Source of the DNA: an uncultured Burkholderiales bacterium
Lineage (GTDB): Bacteria > Pseudomonadota > Gammaproteobacteria > Burkholderiales > Burkholderiaceae_E
Length of the DNA stretch: 8,226 nt
NCBI GenBank assembly: GCA_903923345.1
Contig: CAIXXI010000292.1
Coordinates: forward strand, 1 to 8,226
Direction: 5' to 3'
Shown here: one piece after another, positions 1-6,471 of the stretch
Layout of the letters: each line of letters opens with the position of its first letter
Numbering within the stretch: the first letter of the stretch is position 1
Notes under the pieces: generated by a model
What the model saw: only the letters and a program-made list of their open reading frames with translations
Database searches by the model: none
What the model was told of the DNA's origin: nothing
Position numbers and translations under genes: made by a program

Positions 1-2
1 CG

Positions 3-734
3 GTGGTGAGCCGCGCACACATGCTGCTGTCCATGGCGCATGACCTGCTCGAAGAGGCGAAGGCCGCCTCCGACCCGATGAGCGGGCTCATCAGACTGGG
101 CGCCATCCCGACGGTCGCCCCGTTCCTGCTGCCAGCCATACTGCGAACCAGCCGGGAGCGCCATCCGGCCCTGCGCATCGCACTGCGCGAGGACACCAGC
201 GCCAAACTGCTCGATCAGATTCGTGAAGGCCAGCTCGACTTCGCACTCATCGCGCTGCCGTATGAGCTCGGCGGCCTGCTGAGTCGGCGGCTATTCGACG
301 AGGAGTTATGGCTGATCGCATCCGAGGGCGATCCGGTTGCCAAAATGCCGCGGCCGCGAATCGGGCAACTCGACACCGATCGGATGCTGCTCCTCGAAGA
401 AGGCCATTGCCTGCGCAGCCACACACTGGCCGGCTGCGGCTTGACCGAACGCGCCAATCCAGGCGGCATCGAAGCCAGCAGCGTGACCACCCTGGTCCAG
501 ATGGTCGAGGAGGGCCTGGGCTATGCACTCCTGCCCGAGATGGCCATTCGCGCCGGCCTGCTCAATGGCAGTTCGGTGATTGCGCGGCCCATCGGTTCAC
601 CTGCTCCACGTCGAACGCTGGCGCTGATCGCACGCACCACCACCGCCCGCATCGAGGCCTTTACGGCGCTGGCCGACATTGCCATGCAAACCGCCCACAA
701 CCCGACAAAGACGCGGCGGAGGCGCTCAGAATGA
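3..734 (+). CDS. oxyR: OxyR-type LysR-family peroxide sensor (5' end missing)
   Basis: LysR-type transcription regulator; the reading frame enters from the left edge, so the N-terminal winged helix-turn-helix (about 60 residues) is absent. The visible 243 residues are the linker and the two-lobed effector domain. OxyR identity rests on the GHCLRSHTLAGC segment: Cys136 and Cys145 here match the spacing of E. coli Cys199 and Cys208, which form the peroxide-induced disulfide, with the preceding histidine (H135) also kept. The IPTVAPFLLP segment (residues 35-44) matches the stretch holding the peroxide-binding threonine (E. coli T100). In the family, oxidation switches the tetramer to activate catalase, peroxiredoxin and thiol-repair genes. 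The C-terminus ends in an arginine-rich tail. Its stop codon overlaps the end of the convergent dsbB gene. The family is certain; the specific OxyR call is strong because both redox cysteines are present. Confidence 0.9.
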   Translation: MVSRAHMLLSMAHDLLEEAKAASDPMSGLIRLGAIPTVAPFLLPAILRTSRERHPALRIALREDTSAKLLDQIREGQLDFALIALPYELGGLLSRRLFDEELWLIASEGDPVAKMPRPRIGQLDTDRMLLLEEGHCLRSHTLAGCGLTERANPGGIEASSVTTLVQMVEEGLGYALLPEMAIRAGLLNGSSVIARPIGSPAPRRTLALIARTTTARIEAFTALADIAMQTAHNPTKTRRRRSE

Positions 735-1268
735 CCGGAATCGACGCCTGCGCGCGAGATTAAACAGGGCAATCAGGGACGCTGCGGCCGTCAGCACGAA
801 CCAGGCACCGCTCCACATTTCAAAGGGCCAGCCCAGCAACAAGGCTTTGGCTGAATCCGCGCAAGTGGCACCGACCTTGAAGAGCCCTGGAATCCAGGCG
901 TCGAGTTGCCATTCCATCAGGCTGCGATCTGCCCAGGTGAATGCGCACGACAGCTGCTTGGCGGCAACCGTGTGCTGATGCCAGGCAGCAAAGGCCCCAC
1001 CGGCCGACACGGCCAGCACGCCGACTGCAGCGAGCAGGGCGAGCGCACGCGCGCCCATCCTGGACGAGACCGCTGCGAACAATGACAGCAGCGCGACCGC
1101 AATCACTGCGATGCGCTGAACCACACACCACGCGCAGGGCTCGATGCCGAAGCCATGCTGGGCGATCAGGGCGACCGCCAGCGCCAGCAGGCTGCCGATG
1201 CCGACGGCCCAGAGCAGGCGGTGCGCGACATCCGGTGTGCGGCGTGTTCGAAAGAGATCGGTATACAT
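726..1268 (-). CDS. dsbB: Disulfide bond formation protein DsbB
   Basis: Inner-membrane quinone reductase that reoxidises periplasmic DsbA, passing electrons to the respiratory quinone pool. With the ATG at 1268 the protein is 180 residues, the usual DsbB size. The frame stays open further upstream to 1349, but those extra residues are polar and unlike the family. Four hydrophobic segments lie near residues 19-37, 51-69, 74-95 and 155-172. The first periplasmic loop holds P-C-A-W-C (Cys45, Cys48) followed by Q-R, the classic quinone-proximal motif. The second loop holds Cys108 and Cys136, equivalent to E. coli Cys104 and Cys130. An Arg-rich cytoplasmic C-terminus ends the protein. The gene overlaps the oxyR-like gene tail-to-tail by 9 bases and is divergent from nrdJ. 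No strong ribosome binding site is visible; a TATCAT box (minus strand, 1280-1275) lies so close that the message could be nearly leaderless. Confidence 0.93.
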   Translation of the reverse strand: MYTDLFRTRRTPDVAHRLLWAVGIGSLLALAVALIAQHGFGIEPCAWCVVQRIAVIAVALLSLFAAVSSRMGARALALLAAVGVLAVSAGGAFAAWHQHTVAAKQLSCAFTWADRSLMEWQLDAWIPGLFKVGATCADSAKALLLGWPFEMWSGAWFVLTAAASLIALFNLARRRRFRSF

Positions 1269-1288
1269 CCCGGGATGATACCGGCGCA

Positions 1289-1337
1289 GTGTCGGACGAA
1301 CTGATGCCTTGATCCGGGTCAAACCGTGGTCCGACGC
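1289..1337 (+). repeat. Inverted repeat in the nrdJ upstream region
   Basis: GTCGGAC at 1291-1297 is an exact reverse complement of GTCCGAC at 1329-1335. The stem can be extended by a G-U and a G-C pair to 1289 and 1337, enclosing the FNR-like palindrome. A transcript starting upstream could fold this into a hairpin ending 17 bases before the nrdJ ATG. The arms are short and the loop is long, so function is uncertain. Confidence 0.25.
1309..1322. promoter_or_regulatory. FNR/Anr-like palindrome in the dsbB-nrdJ divergent gap
   Basis: The sequence TTGATCCGGGTCAA matches the FNR/Anr consensus TTGAT-N4-ATCAA at 9 of 10 specified positions. It lies between the divergent dsbB and nrdJ starts, 32 bases before the nrdJ ATG and 40 bases before the dsbB ATG. 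Class II ribonucleotide reductases work without oxygen, and Pseudomonas nrdJ is known to respond to Anr/Dnr, so control by this regulator family is plausible. The spacing does not fit a textbook -41.5 activator site for either gene, so repression or chance remains possible. Confidence 0.4.
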
Positions 1338-1354
1338 ATGGCGCAGCATCAGTC

Positions 1355-3139
1355 ATGAACGTCGATTTCAGCGGCCCGACTGTCGACTCAGGCGCCAGCG
1401 TGACGCCGCAGTCGAGTTGCCTGCAGGTGCTGCTGGACAAATACGCTCGTGCCGATGAATCGAATGCAGCCGATGTGCTCGGACGGGTCGCGGCGGCGCT
1501 GGCTCGAGATGAAGGGCAGCATCAGCGATTCCAATGGGCACTTCAGGCAGGTCTCATTCCGGGCGGACGCATCGCCGCAGCGGCCGGCACCCGTCTGCAC
1601 GTGACGATGGGCAACTGTTTCGTTCAACCCCTGGGCGACTTCATCGCTGGTGAGCGAGCCGGTGTGCCGGGCATCCTGCGTGCACTGGAACTCGCCGCCC
1701 AGACCATGCACATGGGCGGCGGGGTGGGCTATGACTTTTCCCCTATCCGCCCCCAGGGCGCATGGGTAGCCGGGACGGAGTCAAGAAGCTCCGGGCCGAT
1801 CGGATTCATGCGGGTCTTCGACACGATGTGCGACACGATCGAAAGCGCAGGCGCACGGCGCGGCGCACAGATGGGCATCCTGCGCTGCGACCATCCCGAT
1901 ATCGAAGCCTTCGTCCAGGCCAAACGACTGCCAGGCGAGCTGGCGCACTTCAATCTCAGCGTGGCCATCACCGACGAACTGATGCAGGCGGTTCAAAACG
2001 ATCGGAACTTCGAGCTGGTTCATGTCGCGCGCCCTTTCGAGCCGGCATTGCGTGCACACCAGCGCCCTGATGGCGCGTGGATCTATCGAAGCGTGCGCGC
2101 ACGGGTCCTGTGGGATGGCATCGTGCGTGCGGCACATGCCAGCGGTGAGCCCGGTGTCCTGTTTATCGACACGATTGCACGGCGAAACAACCTGTCCGAC
2201 ATCGAATCGATCAGCGCAAGCAATCCGTGTGGCGAGCAGCCCCTGCCACCCTGGGGTGCCTGTGTGCTCGGTTCGATCGATCTGACCCGGGTGATCCTCA
2301 AACCCTTCACCTGCGCGGCTGCGATCGACTGGTCGCTGCTGAGAAGGTTGGTCACCATCGGTGTCGAGCTGCTCGATCGGGCGCTGGATGTTTCGATCTG
2401 GCCCTTGCCCCAGCAGGCCGAGCAGGTTCAGGCGAAGCGTCGCATCGGCCTGGGCTTCATGGGCCTGGGCGACGCCCTTTTGATGCTCGGTCATCGCTAC
2501 GACAGCCTGGCCGCGCGCGAGCTCGCATCCAGCCTCGCCCGCTACATCTGTCATGCAGCCTATCGCAGCTCGATCGCGCTGGCCCGTCAGCTGGGGCCCT
2601 TCCCGCTGTTCGATGCCGCGCGCTTCCTGGCCGAACCTCACTTCGCATCAACCCTGCCTGAGGACCTGAAGGCCGAGATTGCACGCCACGGTCTTCGCAA
2701 CTCGCATCTGCTGGCCATCGCCCCCACCGGTTCGATTGCCCTGGCCTTTGCAGACAATGTCTCCAGCGGCATCGAACCGGTGTTCGCAGCCTCTTGCGCG
2801 CGACTGCGCCGGATGCCGGATGGCCGTCGAACGCCGATCCATCTGCTCGATCACGCCATCCGGGTGTGGCAGGCGCTGCACACCGATGCGAATGCGCCTC
2901 GCCTGCCGCCTGCGTTCGTGACGGCGCTGCAGATGCGCGCTGCCGACCAGCTGGCCATGGTGGCCTCCGTGGCGCCCTTCATCGACGCGGGCATTTCAAA
3001 GACGGTCAACCTCCCTCGGACCGCGCCCCTGTCAGAAACCGCCGAGACCTTTTCCGGCGCCTGGCGTGCGGGCCTGTCAGGCATCACGGTCTATCGAGCC
3101 GACACCCCCTCGCCCGGGGCAGCCACCGAGTCAGATTGA
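1355..3139 (+). CDS. nrdJ: Adenosylcobalamin-dependent class II ribonucleotide reductase
   Basis: Reduces ribonucleotides (probably diphosphates) to deoxyribonucleotides, using a cobalamin-generated thiyl radical and needing neither oxygen nor a separate radical subunit. The 594 residues contain the full catalytic barrel: Cys88 in GNCFV and Cys303 in GACVLGSIDL (the redox pair), and Asn290, Cys292 and Glu294 in NPCGEQPL (radical cysteine and catalytic partners; E. coli NrdA N437/C439/E441). GGGVGYDFSPIRPQG (121-135), HFNLSV (198-203), the phosphate-binding APTGS (456-460) and ISKTVNLP (547-554) also fit. There is no N-terminal ATP cone, so the overall activity switch is absent. The protein ends just after the GITVYR signature (576-581) and lacks the usual C-terminal cysteine pair that re-reduces the active site. 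The ATG at 1355 has only a weak ribosome binding site. No cobalamin riboswitch is visible in the short upstream gap. Confidence 0.93.
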   Translation: MNVDFSGPTVDSGASVTPQSSCLQVLLDKYARADESNAADVLGRVAAALARDEGQHQRFQWALQAGLIPGGRIAAAAGTRLHVTMGNCFVQPLGDFIAGERAGVPGILRALELAAQTMHMGGGVGYDFSPIRPQGAWVAGTESRSSGPIGFMRVFDTMCDTIESAGARRGAQMGILRCDHPDIEAFVQAKRLPGELAHFNLSVAITDELMQAVQNDRNFELVHVARPFEPALRAHQRPDGAWIYRSVRARVLWDGIVRAAHASGEPGVLFIDTIARRNNLSDIESISASNPCGEQPLPPWGACVLGSIDLTRVILKPFTCAAAIDWSLLRRLVTIGVELLDRALDVSIWPLPQQAEQVQAKRRIGLGFMGLGDALLMLGHRYDSLAARELASSLARYICHAAYRSSIALARQLGPFPLFDAARFLAEPHFASTLPEDLKAEIARHGLRNSHLLAIAPTGSIALAFADNVSSGIEPVFAASCARLRRMPDGRRTPIHLLDHAIRVWQALHTDANAPRLPPAFVTALQMRAADQLAMVASVAPFIDAGISKTVNLPRTAPLSETAETFSGAWRAGLSGITVYRADTPSPGAATESD

Positions 3140-3155
3140 CGCGGGCGGGCATGTA

Positions 3156-3169
3156 GACTGACTTCAGTC
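3156..3169. repeat. Short perfect palindrome between nrdJ and the peptidase gene
   Basis: GACTGACTTCAGTC can form a 5 bp stem (GACTG/CAGTC) with an ACTT loop. It sits in the 54-base gap after nrdJ. It is too short and has no following T-run, so it is not a convincing terminator. It could be an operator or chance. Confidence 0.25.
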
Positions 3170-3193
3170 GTCCAAATCCGTTGTCACCGATCC

Positions 3194-4516
3194 ATGCCCA
3201 CTGAAACCCGTCTACTGCCTCAGGCCGTCAATTCGCATCTCGGTGCAGCCATGGACGCAGAAACCACCCGGCTTGGCAATGGCCTGACGGTTGCGTCGGT
3301 GCGGCTGCCCGGGTTTCGCACGGCTGCAGTCGGCGCGTTCATTCGGGTCGGCTCTCGAGATGAACCTGCTTCGCTCAATGGCATCTCGCACTTTCTCGAA
3401 CACATGGCGTTCAAGGGCACCCAGACCCGATCGGCGCGACAGCTCTCGATGGACATCGAACGCGTGGGCGCATCGATGAATGCCTATACCGCCAAGGATC
3501 ACACCGCCTATCACACCGTCTTGCTGGCCGAACACATGCCGGTCGCCCTGGACGTGCTGGCCGATGTGGTCCGGCGATCGACCCTGCCGCCAGAAGAAAT
3601 CGAGCGCGAGCGGCAGGTGATTCTTCAGGAACTGGGCGACGCAAGCGACGACCCGGATTCGATCAGCCAGGACGAATTCGATTTGCGCGCCTATCCCGCA
3701 CAGGCCTTCGGCAGGCCGATTCTGGGCAGCGCTCGGTTCGTTCGCAGTGTGAGCCGCGATGACTTCATCAACTATCTGCAGAGCCACTATCACGGCGAGA
3801 ACATCGTGGTGGTGGGTGCAGGCGATCTCGACCACGCCCGATTTGCCGAGCAGGTGGCCGAGCGCTTTGGTGACATGCCCGGGGGCAGCGCCAGCGTGCG
3901 CGACCCCGCCCGATATGTCGGCGGCTTTCGCCATGTCGACGACGACTACGAACAGACCAGCATCGCGCTGGGCTGGCCGGTGCCCGGGCGCACCGACCCG
4001 GCCTATCCGGTCTTTGAACTGCTCGGCGAATTGCTCGGCGCGGGCATGTCGTCGCCGCTTTTTCAGGCGGTGAGGGAGCAGCGCGGGCTGGCCTATCAGA
4101 TTGATGCCTGGAGCGAAGGCCATGAAGACTGCGGCATCCTGCAGGTGTCGGCCGGGGTGTCCCCGCGCAACCTTAGGGTCTTCTTCGATGTGGTGTGCGA
4201 CGAACTGCTCGCGGTCACACGCCGCATCGATGCCGATGACCTCGAACGAGCCCGCAATCAGCAGGCGACGCACCTGGCGCGCAGCATGGAGCGGCCCATG
4301 GAATTGGCCGAGACCATCGGGCGAGACCTGCTGGTCCATCGCCGCGTGATCTCGCCCGATGAGCGCATCGCCGCAACCCTGGCCATCACCGAACGGGATC
4401 TGTGCACAGCCGCCTGCGAGCTGCTCTCACAGCCACCGACCCTCGTGCTGGTCGGCCGCGCCGGTCGCGGCGATCACCTCAACGCGATTCGCCGCCGGCT
4501 CGGGTCGCTGCGCTGA
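3194..4516 (+). CDS. M16B-family zinc metallopeptidase (insulinase/processing peptidase-like)
   Basis: Zinc-dependent peptidase of the pitrilysin/insulinase clan, subfamily B (related to the beta subunit of mitochondrial processing peptidase). The inverted zinc motif HFLEH lies at residues 66-70 (His66, Glu69, His70). The distal acidic ligand region ERERQVILQE supplies Glu139 and Glu146, spaced as in the family. The N-terminal catalytic half reaches about residue 230. A second half with VREQRGLAYQID is the substrate-binding repeat, carrying the usual R-G-L-A-Y signature. No signal peptide or membrane segment is seen, so it is probably cytoplasmic. An alternative ATG at 3251 (MDAETTRLGNGLTV) gives 421 residues, begins exactly at the conserved domain, and may be the true start; neither start has a clear ribosome binding site. 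It abuts the convergent NTF2-like gene with no gap. M16B proteins often occur as adjacent active/inactive pairs, but only one is present here. Confidence 0.9.
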   Translation: MPTETRLLPQAVNSHLGAAMDAETTRLGNGLTVASVRLPGFRTAAVGAFIRVGSRDEPASLNGISHFLEHMAFKGTQTRSARQLSMDIERVGASMNAYTAKDHTAYHTVLLAEHMPVALDVLADVVRRSTLPPEEIERERQVILQELGDASDDPDSISQDEFDLRAYPAQAFGRPILGSARFVRSVSRDDFINYLQSHYHGENIVVVGAGDLDHARFAEQVAERFGDMPGGSASVRDPARYVGGFRHVDDDYEQTSIALGWPVPGRTDPAYPVFELLGELLGAGMSSPLFQAVREQRGLAYQIDAWSEGHEDCGILQVSAGVSPRNLRVFFDVVCDELLAVTRRIDADDLERARNQQATHLARSMERPMELAETIGRDLLVHRRVISPDERIAATLAITERDLCTAACELLSQPPTLVLVGRAGRGDHLNAIRRRLGSLR

Positions 4517-4894
4517 TTACATCGTCACCGAGACCGCGTAGACCTTCTGCACGATCTGCCAACGTCCGTCGACATGGATCAGGCTGAGGTAGTCCTGGAA
4601 GTGGCGCGGCGGAATCTGGCATTTCACTTTCACGAAGGCGGTGGTCGGCCCTGACTGATCGAACATCAGGATGCCGTCATCGCGCTGCAGCCCCTTCGAC
4701 TTGGCCGATGGCCGCGTCCTGACCGCCTCCAGCCAGGCATCACGTGACAGGATCATCAGCTTGCCGTCCTGATCCCAGGTCAATGCGCTGGTTTCGTGAA
4801 AGACACTGGCGAGCTTGTCTGTATCGCCTTCGTAAAGACCGTCGAAATACGTCTGAATCACCTGCTCGATCGCAGGGCGCTGGGAATGGCCCAT
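4517..4894 (-). CDS. NTF2-like / lumazine-binding-like small protein
   Basis: A 125-residue protein with the cone-shaped NTF2/SnoaL fold signature: an N-terminal helix pair (IEQVIQTYFDGLYEGDTDKL, residues 9-28), the VFHE segment (31-34), and C-terminal strands ending in DYLSLIHVDGRWQIVQKVYA. This pattern fits the putative lumazine-binding (Lumazine_bd_2-like) group of nuclear transport factor 2 family proteins. Members usually bind a small hydrophobic ligand or serve as minor enzymes; the ligand is not predictable here. The start at 4894 is well supported by an AGGAGA ribosome binding site 6 bases upstream; the longer open frame to 5125 has no comparable site and no family-like sequence. It is divergent from the thioredoxin-fusion/UGSC/selB operon and ends exactly next to the peptidase gene. 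Confidence 0.85.
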   Translation of the reverse strand: MGHSQRPAIEQVIQTYFDGLYEGDTDKLASVFHETSALTWDQDGKLMILSRDAWLEAVRTRPSAKSKGLQRDDGILMFDQSGPTTAFVKVKCQIPPRHFQDYLSLIHVDGRWQIVQKVYAVSVTM

Positions 4895-4900
4895 GGTCTG

Positions 4901-4906
4901 TCTCCT
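4901..4906 (-). promoter_or_regulatory. Ribosome binding site fixing the NTF2-like gene start
   Basis: The minus strand reads AGGAGA, 6 bases before the ATG at 4894. This strong Shine-Dalgarno match decides the start against the longer upstream-open frame. Confidence 0.8.
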
Positions 4907-5034
4907 GTTGCACTTGTTCGGAACGTCATTTGCAAGCCTACCAGCACGATCCGCCTGCTTGATTGCAGGTACACTCATTTCGAGCCGATGTGCAGCCACG
5001 CCCTCGGCCACGAGACCCCGAGGATGACCACCCG

Positions 5035-6471
5035 ATGAGCCTACCGACCGATGGCCTGATCGTCGTCGCCAAGCGTGAATGCCCGACCTGCGTTCTGGTC
5101 GAGCCCCTGCTGGATCGCCTTGCACAGTCGCATGCCGCCCTGGCGATCCTCAGCCAGGACGACCCCGCCTACGGCGCGCACCTGCCCGGCAGCCTGCATG
5201 ACGCCTCGCTCGAGCAGTCCTTCGCACTTGACATCGAAATCGTCCCGACCCTGATCCGCATGCATGAGGGGCGTGAAATCGATCGTACCTACGGCTGGGA
5301 TCGCACCGAATGGCAGCGGGTCAGCGGCATCAAGGACCTGGGCGAGAGCCTGCCGCCCGTGCGCCCGGGCTGCGGCTCGATGACGCTTGAGCCGGGCATC
5401 GCCGAGCAACTGGCGGTGCGCTATGGCAAGGCGCGGTTTAGCTCCCGACAGATTGAACTGGGCGATGCCGAGGATCCGGCAGAGGCCTGCTTCGAGCGCG
5501 GCTGGACCGACGGATTACCGGTCGTGCCGCCCACCCGCGAGCGGGTGCTGCGCATGCTCAGCGGCACCACCCGCAAGGCCGACGAAGTGCTGGGCATGAT
5601 CCCGCCCAACCTGGCGCCCTGCACCGTCGAGAAAGTGGCCATCAACGCAGTCATGGCCGGGTGCAAGCCCGAGTACATGCCGGTGGTGCTGGCGGCAGTC
5701 GAAGCAGCCCTAATCGATGAGTTCGGCATGCATGGTGTGTTGTGCACCACCATGTTCTGCGGCCCGGTGGTCATCGCCAATGGTCCGATCACCCGGGCGA
5801 TCGGCATGAATTCCGGCGTGAATGCGCTCGGACAAGGCAATCGGGCCAATGCCAGCATCGGCAGGGCCCTGCAGCTGGTCATCCGCAATGTCGGCGGCGG
5901 GCGTCCCGGCGAAATCGATCGCTCGGCACTCGGCACGCCCGGCAAGTACACCTTCTGCTTTGCCGAGGCCGAACACACCGATTGGCTGCCCTTGTCGGTC
6001 GAGCGCGGCTTCGCACCCGGGGCCTCGACCGTCACGCTGTTTGCCGGCGAAGGCGTGCAGGGCATCGTCGATCAGAAATCGCGCACACCCGAATCGCTGG
6101 CCCGCAGTTTTGCGGCCTGCATGCGGGTCGTCGATCACCCCAAGCTGGCAATGGCCGGTGATGCGCTGCTGATCGTCTCACCCGAGCACGCCCGGGTCTT
6201 CATCGAGGCCGGCTGGTCGAAAGCCCGGCTGCTGCAAGAGCTGACCACGCTGCTGCAATTGTCGACCGACGACATGATCGCGGGTGCGGGTGGCATCGCC
6301 GAAGGGCTGCCCGCGACACTGGCCGGCAAGACGATTCCCAAGTTTCGACCCGGCGGCATCCTCATCGTTCGGGCTGGCGGAACCGCCGGCCTGTTTTCAG
6401 CGGTCGTGGCCGGTTGGGCTGCGTCCGGATTGGTGGGCTCGACCCCCGTTACACAGGAGATCACTGCATGA
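5035..6471 (+). CDS. Thioredoxin-like domain fused to a conserved UGSC-partner domain
   Basis: 478 residues from the ATG at 5035 (a GAGG lies 11 bases upstream; a longer in-frame extension to a TTG at 4963 looks non-coding). Residues 1-105 resemble a thioredoxin fold: a first strand GLIVVAKRECPTC with the CPTC redox pair (Cys16, Cys19), and EIVPTL with a probable cis-proline (Pro71). Residues 150-470 form a second, highly conserved-looking domain beginning GWTDGLPVVPPT, followed by TVEKVAINAVMAGCKPEYMP (197-216), NGPITRAIGMN (249-259), NRANASIGRAL (269-279), RNVGGGRPGEID (284-295) and RAGGTAGLF (446-454). I recall this domain as a recurrent neighbour of UGSC proteins, but its reaction is unknown to me. 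Cysteines at 113, 186 (approximately 196 by local motif PCTVE), 210, 237 and 242 could be redox active or bind metal. The stop overlaps the UGSC start as ATGA, implying translational coupling and joint function. No signal peptide is seen, so it is probably cytoplasmic. Confidence 0.8.
   Translation: MSLPTDGLIVVAKRECPTCVLVEPLLDRLAQSHAALAILSQDDPAYGAHLPGSLHDASLEQSFALDIEIVPTLIRMHEGREIDRTYGWDRTEWQRVSGIKDLGESLPPVRPGCGSMTLEPGIAEQLAVRYGKARFSSRQIELGDAEDPAEACFERGWTDGLPVVPPTRERVLRMLSGTTRKADEVLGMIPPNLAPCTVEKVAINAVMAGCKPEYMPVVLAAVEAALIDEFGMHGVLCTTMFCGPVVIANGPITRAIGMNSGVNALGQGNRANASIGRALQLVIRNVGGGRPGEIDRSALGTPGKYTFCFAEAEHTDWLPLSVERGFAPGASTVTLFAGEGVQGIVDQKSRTPESLARSFAACMRVVDHPKLAMAGDALLIVSPEHARVFIEAGWSKARLLQELTTLLQLSTDDMIAGAGGIAEGLPATLAGKTIPKFRPGGILIVRAGGTAGLFSAVVAGWAASGLVGSTPVTQEITA
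6455..6460 (+). promoter_or_regulatory. Ribosome binding site of the UGSC selenoprotein gene
   Basis: AGGAGA, 7 bases before the ATG at 6468 and inside the last codons of the upstream gene. With the ATGA stop/start overlap it fixes the start of the selenoprotein, although its frame is open further upstream. Confidence 0.85.

Noticed and set aside
1269..1354. Possible cobalamin riboswitch upstream of the B12-dependent reductase
   Set aside because: The gap is only 86 bases, too short for the full aptamer, and no B12-box-like sequence was seen.
1781..2641. Long open frame on the minus strand (286 residues) opposite nrdJ
   Set aside because: It lies fully within well-conserved nrdJ catalytic sequence and its translation resembles no known protein fold.
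3140..3193. Possible rho-independent terminator after nrdJ
   Set aside because: The only palindrome (3156-3169) has a 5 bp stem and no T-run.
3212..4339. Long open frame on the minus strand (375 residues) opposite the M16 peptidase
   Set aside because: It is a codon-bias shadow of a high-GC gene: the plus strand has clear zinc-peptidase motifs and the minus translation shows no recognisable domain.
4895..5034. Promoters in the divergent gap before the thioredoxin-fusion operon
   Set aside because: A TACACT (4970-4975) resembles a -10 box, but no properly spaced -35 is present; nothing in this 140-base gap is convincing beyond the ribosome binding site of the minus-strand gene.
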